DNA of 64,000 nt from Acinetobacter sp. C32I (GTDB taxonomy: Bacteria > Pseudomonadota > Gammaproteobacteria > Pseudomonadales > Moraxellaceae), in assembly GCF_023702715.1 (NCBI RefSeq), contig NZ_CP098480.1, positions 2,542,001 through 2,606,000 on the forward strand, written 5' to 3'. The translations under genes were made by a program, and so were the position numbers. The notes under the pieces are model-generated. The model did no database searches and had not been told where the DNA came from. It saw only the letters and a list, made by a program, of their open reading frames with translations. Positions 54,819-63,090 of this stretch are shown here, one piece after another (the first letter of the stretch is position 1; each line of letters begins with the position of its first letter).

Positions 54819-55832
54819 ATGCTTGAAGCCTTTTATGCCACAGAGCGCGGTAGTCTAGAAGATGCAACCATCAACGGAGGTTTCGATCTCCACCCCGAAC
54901 TGGTCTGGATTGATCTCATCGCCCCTTCCCAAGAAGAACAACAATGGGTTCTAGATGCGTATGACCGAAACTTACCGACCTTAAAGTCGCTTGAAGATAT
55001 TTCCTCATCGGCACGATTTTACCGTGATGATGATGGAATTTTGCATATCAGCACCTATTTTTTAACAAAGAATAAAAACTTTCAAGTCGATGGTGATACT
55101 GACGACTCTTTACCCATGTTAGCCATGGTGCAAACGGTTGCATTTATTTTGCATAAAGATCGCTTATTTACCATGCGTGGCGAGAAGTTGGTTGCATTCC
55201 GTGCCTTCCGTGCGCGGGCTCGCCGCAATGACTATGACATGGACTATAAAGATCCAACATGGATCTTGCTCGGTTTACTTGAAGCGAAACTAGATGAGCT
55301 TGCGGATATCTTGGAAGATATCCACAAGGACTTGGAACGATATTCCACAGAAGTTCTGAATAACCATCATCGTGAGAAAATTTTAGACCTTGATGACATG
55401 ATTACCCGCTTAGCCCAGCAAGAAGATATGTTGGGAAAGGCACAGCTGTGTTTAATTGATTTACGCCGTGTATTGACCTTTTTAGCACGGCCGCGTGCCT
55501 TAGGCAGTCATATTTATGATGCGGATATTCGTGAGTTAAGTGAGGATGTCCGTTCTCTGGTGGAACATGATGCCTTCTTATTCCAAAAAGTGCGATTCTT
55601 ACTGGATACCACTTCAGGCTTCATTAACACCGAACAGAACGATACCATTCGTCGTTTCTCGATTTTACCGAGCATGCTGGCGCCACCGATGTTGATTGCC
55701 AGTATTTATGGGATGAACACTGATGTCCTACCCTTTGCGCATGGCAGTCTCAGTTTCTGGATTGTGATTGGTATTCTGATGGCCTTCTTGGTACTGCCAA
55801 TGTTCTACTTCCGCTGGAAAAAATGGATCTAA
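54819..55832 (+). CDS. corA: CorA-type magnesium/cobalt transporter
   Basis: At 337 residues with the YGMN motif (IYGMNTDVLPF) between two C-terminal membrane helices, this is a CorA ion channel that imports Mg2+ (and Co2+/Ni2+) as a pentamer in the inner membrane. The N-terminal two-thirds is the cytoplasmic regulatory domain. The last codons overlap the start of a secreted-protein gene by 10 bases. Confidence 0.95.
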   Translation: MLEAFYATERGSLEDATINGGFDLHPELVWIDLIAPSQEEQQWVLDAYDRNLPTLKSLEDISSSARFYRDDDGILHISTYFLTKNKNFQVDGDTDDSLPMLAMVQTVAFILHKDRLFTMRGEKLVAFRAFRARARRNDYDMDYKDPTWILLGLLEAKLDELADILEDIHKDLERYSTEVLNNHHREKILDLDDMITRLAQQEDMLGKAQLCLIDLRRVLTFLARPRALGSHIYDADIRELSEDVRSLVEHDAFLFQKVRFLLDTTSGFINTEQNDTIRRFSILPSMLAPPMLIASIYGMNTDVLPFAHGSLSFWIVIGILMAFLVLPMFYFRWKKWI

Positions 55833-56368
55833 ACAGCAAAGGATTATTTCTATTTTTGAATATAATCCTTTCAATCTCAACAGCGTTTGCATGTGCGCCA
55901 CACTCTCCCAAAGATGTGTTTATAGCACGTGTCCAATCTATACATAAGCAGTCTTCTGACACCCAAAATCAATTTGAATTTCAGCCTGTTCACTTTGTAT
56001 TTCAGCATTTTCTCACCAAGTTATTTACACCTAAATCCACCCAATGGCACAGTGATTTCCATGATAAAACAATAAAAACCAATGATTTAGTGATTGGTCT
56101 TGCCTATTCCGCAGATTCTGCTGCCCCAAACAATTACCAGATCAGCACGATGGCATTATTAGGTTGTGAGAAAAACGTCATATCGATCGATCATCCAATT
56201 GCCCCCTTTACGGCATGGGATAGACAAGTTAAAAGCTGCAGTAATGCCCCATCTAGCATCAAATTATTGGATGGTTTTTTAGAATATGATCAAAATTATT
56301 ATTTAGCAAAGTTATATCAAAAATATCCAAGTTGTGAGGCGCTATTTTCAGCTTTTCCCAAAAGTTAA
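55823..56368 (+). CDS. Secreted protein, unknown function
   Basis: The 181-residue product has an N-terminal signal peptide (about residues 1-23, cleavage after AFA) and then a polar domain with four cysteines (C24, C113, C137 and C173). I do not recognise a family. The start ATG overlaps the corA stop region by 10 bases, which suggests coupling with the Mg2+ channel, although no ribosome-binding site stands out. A terminator shared with the mla operon follows. Confidence 0.6.
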   Translation: MDLNSKGLFLFLNIILSISTAFACAPHSPKDVFIARVQSIHKQSSDTQNQFEFQPVHFVFQHFLTKLFTPKSTQWHSDFHDKTIKTNDLVIGLAYSADSAAPNNYQISTMALLGCEKNVISIDHPIAPFTAWDRQVKSCSNAPSSIKLLDGFLEYDQNYYLAKLYQKYPSCEALFSAFPKS

Positions 56369-56375
56369 GCATAAA

Positions 56376-56403
56376 AAAAGAGAGCTAAAAATAGCTCTCT
56401 TTT
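56376..56403. terminator. Bidirectional Rho-independent terminator
   Basis: AAAAGAGAGCTA (56376-56387) and TAGCTCTCTTTT (56392-56403) are perfect arms around AAAA, ending both the secreted-protein gene and the convergent mla operon. Confidence 0.88.
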
Positions 56404-56421
56404 TCCACTTTGCCAGATCAA

Positions 56422-56709
56422 TCAAATCAATTTCAAATCATCTTGTAAATGGCAAGCTTGGATGATTTTCAACATCTTCTCAGACACATTTTTAAAGTGC
56501 AGGCCTTTATTTTCAGGGGTTTGACGCAGCCATTGCACCAATACTGCCAAAGATAAAGTATTTCCTTGTTCAAGCTGAGCCAAATCAACAACCAAAGGAA
56601 AATTTTGATGTTGCTGAATATGCTTTAAACCAGCCTGATAGATCTGTTCTGCATTTTCAAAATTAATTGTTTTCGACACAATTAATTGCTGATCAATATA
56701 TTGAATCAC
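56422..56709 (-). CDS. mlaB: Phospholipid transport STAS-domain protein MlaB
   Basis: This 95-residue STAS-domain protein is the last gene of mlaFEDCB. MlaB binds the MlaF ATPase and is needed for a stable MlaFEDB complex. The segment FPLVVDLAQLEQGNTLSLAVLVQWLR is the STAS core with the conserved loop. It lies 11 bases after mlaC. Confidence 0.85.
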   Translation of the reverse strand: MIQYIDQQLIVSKTINFENAEQIYQAGLKHIQQHQNFPLVVDLAQLEQGNTLSLAVLVQWLRQTPENKGLHFKNVSEKMLKIIQACHLQDDLKLI

Positions 56710-56720
56710 CCGTCACCTAC

Positions 56721-57353
56721 TTATTTTTTGCTAACAGCAGCGTCTGCATCTGGTTTAAATGTTGCAATCGCTTTATTGATGTCACCACCATTACGCTGAA
56801 CCGTTGCCGCAAACTGGTTACGGAATTGCAAACCAAGGTCAATACCAGACACATTGATATTACGTACTTTCCATTGATCGCCTTTGTCAGTTAACTGGAA
56901 CGATACTGGAATTTTTTCGCCGTTGTGCAAGAAGTCTAAAGTCACCACAGGGTTCTTGCTGTTGGTCGATTTAAACGGACGCATGGTGTAGCTTTCATTG
57001 GTATATTTCGCGAAAGCACCACCATAGTTCTCAATAATAACCGCACGGAAGTTCTGTTCAAACTGAGCACGTTGAGCAGCTGTTGTGTATTGATTATTCG
57101 CATATGTCCCTAACACAATACGGGTAAACGCTTGTGAATCGACATATGGATCAAGGTTTTGACGAATAATCGTGCGAACCAAAGCTGGGTTATTCTGTAG
57201 TTTCGGTTTCTCTGCTTTTAAACGTGTAATCAAGCCATCAGCCACACGTTTAACAAAATCAGGCGGGGTCTCTGTAGGTGCTGCAAATGCCGCACTTGCA
57301 AGCATAGTAGATAATACGCTTGCCGTTAGAGTTTGTTTCAATAATGTATTCAC
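56721..57353 (-). CDS. mlaC: Periplasmic phospholipid-binding protein MlaC
   Basis: The 210-residue precursor has a signal peptide (about residues 1-24, after AAFA) and the MlaC fold with DPYVDSQAFTRIVLG near residue 70. It shuttles phospholipid between the outer-membrane MlaA complex and the inner-membrane MlaFEDB complex. It lies between mlaD and mlaB. Confidence 0.93.
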   Translation of the reverse strand: MNTLLKQTLTASVLSTMLASAAFAAPTETPPDFVKRVADGLITRLKAEKPKLQNNPALVRTIIRQNLDPYVDSQAFTRIVLGTYANNQYTTAAQRAQFEQNFRAVIIENYGGAFAKYTNESYTMRPFKSTNSKNPVVTLDFLHNGEKIPVSFQLTDKGDQWKVRNINVSGIDLGLQFRNQFAATVQRNGGDINKAIATFKPDADAAVSKK

Positions 57354-57372
57354 TTCAATCTCCTAACCTGAA

Positions 57373-58047
57373 TTACTCAACAAAAGACGGTTCTGCTTCA
57401 GCAGCAGGCTGCGAAGCTGAACTTTCTGTCGCAGTTGAGCTTGATGTGGCTTTGCCAGCACCGCCAGTAATAAACTTACTGATTAAATCTTCTAAATCCA
57501 TTGTTCCTTGGGTATTTGAAACCACGTCACCACGTTTTAAGTAGTTCACTCCACCACCGGGTACAACTTTCAAATATTTCTCACCCAACAGACCATTGGT
57601 TGCAACCATAATATAAGCATCTTCATCCAAAGTTGTGATGGAGGTCATGTTTGCAATAAGTTGCTGTTCCATTTCTTTTTGTTTCGCAGCATCTGCCTGT
57701 TGATAATCAGAGCTATAGCGCAATTCTTCAAGTGCATTCTTTTGCACTTCTTTTAATTGCTCTGGGTTAAAACTCGTCAACTTACCATCCAGATCAAATT
57801 TGACTGTTGCTAAACGTGTCACAGGATCAAGGGTAATCGATTCAACACGGCCAATCGTCACACCACTCATGGTCACTTTGGCACGTGCCTTTAAACCATT
57901 TACGTTATCAAACTGCGCTGTCATGCTATAGCTATCACGTAAATTAGTACCGACTAAACCACTGACTTTCATCGCAAGAAAAAATAGAGCGATACCGAAG
58001 ATAATGACAAAAATACCTACGGCCAGCTCACTAGTACGTGATTTCAT
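57373..58047 (-). CDS. mlaD: MCE-domain protein MlaD
   Basis: The 224-residue protein has one N-terminal membrane helix (about residues 8-28) and a periplasmic MCE domain with FDNVNGLKARAKVTMSGVTIGRVESI. It forms the hexameric ring of the MlaFEDB lipid transporter. A longer Ala/Ser-rich C-terminal tail, about 30 residues, extends past the MCE core. It shares one base with the end of mlaE. Confidence 0.95.
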   Translation of the reverse strand: MKSRTSELAVGIFVIIFGIALFFLAMKVSGLVGTNLRDSYSMTAQFDNVNGLKARAKVTMSGVTIGRVESITLDPVTRLATVKFDLDGKLTSFNPEQLKEVQKNALEELRYSSDYQQADAAKQKEMEQQLIANMTSITTLDEDAYIMVATNGLLGEKYLKVVPGGGVNYLKRGDVVSNTQGTMDLEDLISKFITGGAGKATSSSTATESSASQPAAEAEPSFVE

Positions 58048-58826
58048 TAAATCCCTCCGAACATGACCGCAGTCAACACGAAATCAAAACCTAATACACA
58101 AAGTGAAGAATACACAACCGTTCTCGTCATTGCGGTCGCAATACCTTCTGGCGTCGGATCACAAGCATAACCTTGATAGACCGCTACCCATGTACAAATT
58201 AAAGCAAATACAATGCTTTTGATAATGGTGCCATTAAAAATGTCATGCCAGAACTGTACGCTACTTTGCATACCTCCCCAGAATGAACCTTCATCCGCAC
58301 CCAAGAAATCAACACCAACCATTTTGCCGCCAATAATACCAATGGTTGCAAAAATCACAGTGAGCATTGGCAAGCTAACAATCCCCGCCCACAGACGTGG
58401 AGATACGATTTGTCTAAGTGGATCAACCCCAATCATTTCCATGCAGGCAAGCTGTTCACTTTGTTTCATGGAACCAATTTCAGCGGTTAATGCTGAACCA
58501 GCACGACCTGCGAAGAGCAGTGCAGCCACCACTGACGCCAGTTCGCGCAGTAGTGTCAATGAAATCGCCGTTCCCAGCATTGCCTCACTACCAAAGGTGA
58601 CCAGAATGCTATACATCTGCAAGCCAAGCACCGCACCAATAAACAAACCTGAAACAGCGATGATCAGCAGGGACATGACCCCGACACGATACATTTGATA
58701 AATAAAGCGCTGAAACCCGCCTTTCGATGGCATGGAAAATAAAACTTGCAAGAGCATCAATGCCGCAGCACCAATCCCCTTTATCCGCTCAATAACGAGT
58801 CTACCTAACCAGGCAATCGCATTCAT
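58047..58826 (-). CDS. mlaE: Phospholipid ABC transporter permease MlaE
   Basis: The 259-residue permease has about five membrane segments and the conserved AGRAGSALTAEIGSMKQSEQLACMEMIGVDP segment that couples with the ATPase. It forms the membrane core of MlaFEDB, which moves phospholipids at the inner membrane. It overlaps mlaF by four bases, indicating translational coupling. Confidence 0.95.
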   Translation of the reverse strand: MNAIAWLGRLVIERIKGIGAAALMLLQVLFSMPSKGGFQRFIYQMYRVGVMSLLIIAVSGLFIGAVLGLQMYSILVTFGSEAMLGTAISLTLLRELASVVAALLFAGRAGSALTAEIGSMKQSEQLACMEMIGVDPLRQIVSPRLWAGIVSLPMLTVIFATIGIIGGKMVGVDFLGADEGSFWGGMQSSVQFWHDIFNGTIIKSIVFALICTWVAVYQGYACDPTPEGIATAMTRTVVYSSLCVLGFDFVLTAVMFGGI

Positions 58827-59641
58827 GGACGAACCTCGTTATCTAAATATGCTTGGTGAGTAAATTGATATTCGACAGGCCCCTCAACCGAACCTGTTAA
58901 AAACTGGCGTACAAATGGCGATGCATGATTTTTTAATTGTTCAGGCGAACCTTCACCCTGAATTTTACCTTCTGCAACCACATAAATATAATCTGCAATC
59001 GACAAAGTCTCGGCAACGTCATGCGAGACAATAATGGTTGTTAAATCGAGCGCTTCTCTTAACGAGCGAATTAGACGCGTCAAGACACCCATTACAATCG
59101 GGTCTTGGCCCGCAAAAGGCTCATCATACATAATCAATTCTGGATCAAGTGCAATTGCGCGTGCCAAAGCCACACGACGATTCATCCCGCCTGAAAGTTC
59201 AGATGGCATTAACTGTTCAGCACCACGCAAACCCACTGATTCCAGTTTTAAAGCTACCAATTCTGCAATGATATGTTCAGGAAGTTGAGTATGGGCACGA
59301 ATTGGGAAAGCCACATTTTCGTAGGTCGACATATCGGTAAATAATGCCCCACTCTGAAATAACATCCCCATACGCGCACGTGCAGCAAATAATTCATGGC
59401 GAGACATGGTTGCAATGTTCTTGCCATCGAGCAGCACTTCACCCTGATCAGGTACCAACTGTCCACCAATCAGACGTAATAAGGTTGTTTTACCCGTACC
59501 AGATGGGCCCATAATTGCAGTAATTTGACCACGTCGAATGGTGAGGCTGATATCGTCATAAATGACGCGTTCTCCTCGATTAAAGCTCAAGTTTTTAACT
59601 TCAATTAAGGCTTCAGCATCGAGAGGAGATTTGTTATTCAT
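58823..59641 (-). CDS. mlaF: Phospholipid ABC transporter ATPase MlaF
   Basis: The ATPase (272 residues from ATG 59641, MNNKSPLDAE) has Walker A GPSGTGKTT, signature LSGGMNRRVALARA, Walker B LIMYDEPFAGQD and the switch His SHDVAE. A frame to 59692 adds 17 residues with no clear family match; a TATAGT -10-like box lies within that extension, so the shorter form is likelier. It is the first gene of mlaFEDCB. Confidence 0.94.
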   Translation of the reverse strand: MNNKSPLDAEALIEVKNLSFNRGERVIYDDISLTIRRGQITAIMGPSGTGKTTLLRLIGGQLVPDQGEVLLDGKNIATMSRHELFAARARMGMLFQSGALFTDMSTYENVAFPIRAHTQLPEHIIAELVALKLESVGLRGAEQLMPSELSGGMNRRVALARAIALDPELIMYDEPFAGQDPIVMGVLTRLIRSLREALDLTTIIVSHDVAETLSIADYIYVVAEGKIQGEGSPEQLKNHASPFVRQFLTGSVEGPVEYQFTHQAYLDNEVRP

Positions 59642-59735
59642 AATGGCATCATTCCTGCACTTTTTATGCACGCATACTATACACCGAATCATTAAACACT
59701 TGTTTTTATTTTGATAACCGATGTATGAAGATTAT

Positions 59736-59948
59736 TTAATTTATGTAGTTATTCTTTGAAACAGTTTGGCTTGTACTGTGCAGGGAATTGACCTTAAAAG
59801 CGTCTGAGTGATTGGTATCAAATAATGCATAGGCAAAAAACAAGCCATTACACAGCATTAAAATGACAAATAGACACGGCAGCCCTTCACTACACATGAA
59901 AGACCAAGTTTGACTCAAAAGACTTTTATTTTGCTTAACCCTATTCAT
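59736..59948 (-). CDS. Small membrane protein, 70 residues
   Basis: A short reading frame of 70 residues with one hydrophobic segment (about residues 21-43, GLPCLFVILMLCNGLFFAYALF) and polar ends. It lies on the same strand as mlaF, 94 bases upstream of it, and after the helicase terminator. There is only a weak ribosome-binding site. I recognise no family; the clean helix and its place between two genes on the same strand make it plausible. Confidence 0.45.
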   Translation of the reverse strand: MNRVKQNKSLLSQTWSFMCSEGLPCLFVILMLCNGLFFAYALFDTNHSDAFKVNSLHSTSQTVSKNNYIN

Positions 59949-60010
59949 TTCTTATTTAAAATTTGAATTAGTACACATTTTTACAATTTTACATGACTAA
60001 CACAAAATAA

Positions 60011-60035
60011 AAAAGCCAGTTTTTCAACTGGCTTC
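60011..60035 (-). terminator. Rho-independent terminator after the RNA helicase
   Basis: GCCAGTT (60015-60021) and AACTGGC (60026-60032) pair around TTTC with A residues on the left, so a U run follows on the minus strand. Confidence 0.85.
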
Positions 60036-60058
60036 TTGTTTTCATCGGTTTTTAGCGA

Positions 60059-61975
60059 TTAAAAATCGTTTTTGCGACGACGGTCGCCACCAAAAGTTTC
60101 TTCACGTGAACCACGAGCTGGACGATCATCGCTACCAAACTTACGTTTTGGACGATCTTCACCACCGAAGCTACGTTTTGGACGGTCATCACCAAAGCTA
60201 CGCTTTGGACGGTCGCCGAAGCCACCTTCACGTTGTGGACGATCACCGAAATCACGTTTTGGACGGTCACCGAAGCTACCTTCACGACGTGGTTTGTAAT
60301 CTACACGGTTACCACGGTTGTCATCATTCGAATCAAAACGCGGCTTATCATTGAAACCACCTTCACGGCGTGGGCGATCAGAGTTGAACTCGCGACGTGG
60401 ACGGTCTTCACCACCAAAGCTACGCTTTGGACGATCATCAAAACCACCTTCACGGCGTGGACGATCTGAATTGAACTCGCGACGTGGACGGTCTTCGAAA
60501 CCACCTTCACGGCGTGGACGATCTGAATTGAACTCGCGACGTGGACGGTCTTCGAAACCACCTTCACGGCGTGGACGATCAGAGTTGAACTCGCGACGTG
60601 GACGATCTTCACCACCAAATGATGGACGTTCACCACGTGGTTTGTCATCGAAGCTACGACGTGGACGATCATCACCGCCTTCACGACGTTTGAAGTTACC
60701 TTCACCTTCAAAACGACGACCACCGCCGAAGCCACCACGACCACGACCGCCGCCATCACGACCACCGCGACCACGACCGCCACCGTCACGACCTGAACGT
60801 GCAGGAGGTGGAGATGGTTCTAAACCTTCGATTTCAGATACATTTAAACGTGCATCTAAATAATCTTCTAAAGCACGGATTTTACCACGCTCACGGTAAG
60901 TCGCTAAAGTTACCGCTTGACCTGTACGGCCAGCACGACCTGTACGGCCAATACGGTGTACATAGTCTTCGTTTTTCATCGGTAAACCGAAGTTAATTAC
61001 GTGTGAAATTGTTGGTACGTCTAAACCACGTGCTGCTACGTCAGTTGCAACTAAGATTTTTGCACGACCTTCACGGATGCTGCGTAAACGACGGTTACGA
61101 ACGGTTTGTGGCATCGCACCATGCAACGCAACAACAGAGTGACCTGCTTCAGCCAATTCTTCAGCAAGCATATCTGTATCTTCTTGCGTGCTCGCAAAGA
61201 CAACAGCTTGGTCTACTGATTCGTCAGATAACCAATGCGTAAGTAATTTTTTCTTGTGTTCAAAACCATCAGTCCAATGTAATGTTTGGGTTACATCAGT
61301 GTTGGTGCTGTGACCTGTTTCAATCGCAATACGTTGTGGATCATTCATCATGCGTTCAGCAAGACGGATAATACGATCTGCAAAAGTTGCAGAGAACATC
61401 AACGTTTGGTTACGGTTTGCAGCTAATTCACCAATCGCTTCTAAATCTTCAGCAAAGCCAAGATCAAGCATACGGTCAGCTTCATCAACAATTAAAGATT
61501 CAACTTTATCAAGCTTTAATTGACGACGGTTAACAAGGTCAAGTAAACGACCTGGAGTCGCAACGACAACTTGTGCACCTTTAAGCTGTTGGATTTGTTT
61601 ACCAAAAGGCATACCACCCATAATTGCAGCAATACGAACACCTTTCATGTGACGTACAAATGCAATCGCGTCTTGGCTTACTTGTTGAGCCAATTCACGT
61701 GTAGGAGAAATAACTAAAATTGTTGGCTGAGTCACAGCTTTCATGCGCTCTTTAAATGGCACAAAAGTTTCCTGACCCGCTAGCGCGTTTAATGTAGGAA
61801 GTAAGAATGCTGCTGTTTTACCAGAACCAGTCTGGCTTGAAACTAATAAATCTTTTCCTTCTAACGCAGCTGGAATCGCTTGTTCTTGCACAGGAGTTGG
61901 CGTAGTAAAACCTAAACCTTCTAGGGCTTGTTGTAAGGTTTCGTGCAAAGAAAATTCGGCAAAAGTTTTGCTCAT
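60059..61975 (-). CDS. DEAD-box RNA helicase with Arg/Gly-rich repeat tail
   Basis: This 638-residue RNA helicase has the Q-motif/Walker A SSQTGSGKT, DEAD in VDEADRMLDLGF, SAT in FSATF, and HRIGRTGRAGRTG in domain 2, the RhlE/DeaD core in the first 380 residues. The rest is low-complexity: a Gly/Arg-rich part then repeats of DRPRREFNSDRPRREGGF. The start is ATG 61975; a GTG at 61987 is possible. Such helicases help ribosome assembly and mRNA decay in the cold. A long leader precedes it. Confidence 0.93.
   Translation of the reverse strand: MSKTFAEFSLHETLQQALEGLGFTTPTPVQEQAIPAALEGKDLLVSSQTGSGKTAAFLLPTLNALAGQETFVPFKERMKAVTQPTILVISPTRELAQQVSQDAIAFVRHMKGVRIAAIMGGMPFGKQIQQLKGAQVVVATPGRLLDLVNRRQLKLDKVESLIVDEADRMLDLGFAEDLEAIGELAANRNQTLMFSATFADRIIRLAERMMNDPQRIAIETGHSTNTDVTQTLHWTDGFEHKKKLLTHWLSDESVDQAVVFASTQEDTDMLAEELAEAGHSVVALHGAMPQTVRNRRLRSIREGRAKILVATDVAARGLDVPTISHVINFGLPMKNEDYVHRIGRTGRAGRTGQAVTLATYRERGKIRALEDYLDARLNVSEIEGLEPSPPPARSGRDGGGRGRGGRDGGGRGRGGFGGGRRFEGEGNFKRREGGDDRPRRSFDDKPRGERPSFGGEDRPRREFNSDRPRREGGFEDRPRREFNSDRPRREGGFEDRPRREFNSDRPRREGGFDDRPKRSFGGEDRPRREFNSDRPRREGGFNDKPRFDSNDDNRGNRVDYKPRREGSFGDRPKRDFGDRPQREGGFGDRPKRSFGDDRPKRSFGGEDRPKRKFGSDDRPARGSREETFGGDRRRKNDF
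60367..60613 (-). repeat. 57-bp repeats in the helicase tail
   Basis: Repeats start at 60454, 60511 and 60568 (57-bp period) and at 60367 after a 30-bp insertion. Each unit encodes the 19-residue DRPRREFNSDRPRREGGFE-type unit, about 90 percent identical by eye. Repeat number may vary between strains. Confidence 0.85.
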
Positions 61976-62460
61976 AGAGAGTTTCACCCTTGTGGGTGCT
62001 CCATTTTAATAAATACAAAAAATAGACATCGGCAACAAGCGGCAAAGCGACTCAAGCTGAAAATAGATGAAATTCAGCGGCGATCCGAATAACGACGATG
62101 TGGACTAAACGCACGCTTGATTACTGCCTCAACCTGAAGAATCGCTAAGCGATTTGGGCGCAAGATGTGGTCCTCTCTATGGACAGCGTGCGCTAATATG
62201 AATAGAACTGAATGTTCAGGTAATGAACTGGAATTTAAGTGCGTGGGCGGATTATAGCAGAATAATTTTAAAAGTCACCTTTTTTGATAGGTTTTTCTCA
62301 TGGACCACCTTTATTATTCGTATCTCAAGCCACTTTCCATCTTCAAATAAGCGCTATTAACTTTAAATATCAATTGAGATTTCAGCAAGTTGCCTACCAG
62401 TGAAAAAGTCGATTATTCAAAATTTAATCTTCTGTTTCTCTCAGCTTGAATTGTTAATTT
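61976..62460 (-). promoter_or_regulatory. 485-base gap: long leader and promoter of the RNA helicase
   Basis: No gene is visible. A minus-strand promoter is likely: TATAAT (62256-62251) with a weak -35 (GTGACT, 62278-62273), giving a leader of about 270 bases. The leader has hairpins GCTGAA/TTCAGC (62056-62061 and 62073-62078), AATCGC/GCGATT (62140-62145 and 62149-62154), and GTCC/GGAC near 62171-62185. Long structured leaders are common in cold-inducible helicase genes. The part from 62280 to 62460 is AT-rich with nothing recognisable. Confidence 0.5.
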
Positions 62461-63018
62461 TTACAAAAAACTGAAAGAAGCAAACGAATGTAAGCGCATG
62501 TTAATCCCTACTACAACCTTGTCAGGGGGCGGTTCTGTTAATATAAGATGACATTTTAAACCTACATAACTAAAGAACCGTGAACGAATTTTCAATTCCT
62601 CTTTTTCTCTACTTGTCTTTAAATAAGTTCGATTCATCTGTCTCGTTACAATAAGTTGAACACACAACTCTAGATCTACAGCAGGAAGTAATAAAAACGT
62701 GAAAGGATGATTTTCTACTGCTTCTTTAACTTTAATATAGTCACGATGAATATGATTTGGATAGGTCATAAATCCTGAAGAACAGACGATCAAATTGATT
62801 GAACCTGATTGTTGTTTTGCCTTCAACTCAAGAAATAGTTCAAAATTACGTAAAGCATAGCGCTCATAGCCTTTTGTTGTAATGTACTGTGCGATATCTC
62901 CTTCTAACGTCATAAAATATTCATCTAGATCATAACAAGTACACTTTAATTGTGATGCTAATAATTTTGCAGTTGTTGTTTTTCCTGCCCCGCCTGGGCC
63001 AATGAAATAGATCAGCAA
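62461..63018 (-). CDS. P-loop kinase-like NTPase (shikimate-kinase fold)
   Basis: The protein (185 residues from TTG 63018) has a Walker A GPGGAGKTT near its N-terminus, as in shikimate and gluconate kinases, then DLDEYF, VCSSGF and a late RQMNRTYLKTSREKE lid-like segment. It likely phosphorylates a small molecule; the substrate is unknown. The longest frame begins inside the suhB terminator, so I prefer a TTG with AAGG 8 bases upstream. It lies directly after suhB, probably read by terminator read-through or its own promoter. Confidence 0.78.
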   Translation of the reverse strand: MLIYFIGPGGAGKTTTAKLLASQLKCTCYDLDEYFMTLEGDIAQYITTKGYERYALRNFELFLELKAKQQSGSINLIVCSSGFMTYPNHIHRDYIKVKEAVENHPFTFLLLPAVDLELCVQLIVTRQMNRTYLKTSREKEELKIRSRFFSYVGLKCHLILTEPPPDKVVVGINMRLHSFASFSFL

Positions 63019-63046
63019 TTTGTTTACCTTATTTTCTGAGCCTATA

Positions 63047-63077
63047 AAAAAAGCCCTCAAATATTGAGGGCTTTTTT
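63047..63077 (-). terminator. Rho-independent terminator after suhB
   Basis: AAAAAAGCCCTCAA (63047-63060) and TTGAGGGCTTTTTT (63064-63077) are perfect arms around a 3-base loop, followed on the minus strand by U residues. It lies between suhB and the kinase gene. Confidence 0.9.
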
Positions 63078-63090
63078 ATAAATCTACAAA

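Noticed and set aside
60072..60863. Long plus-strand frames (for example 60318-60863) opposite the helicase tail
   Set aside because: They are the antisense reading of the Arg/Gly/Asp-rich repeats, composed of Arg/Pro/Ser repeats with no start signal.
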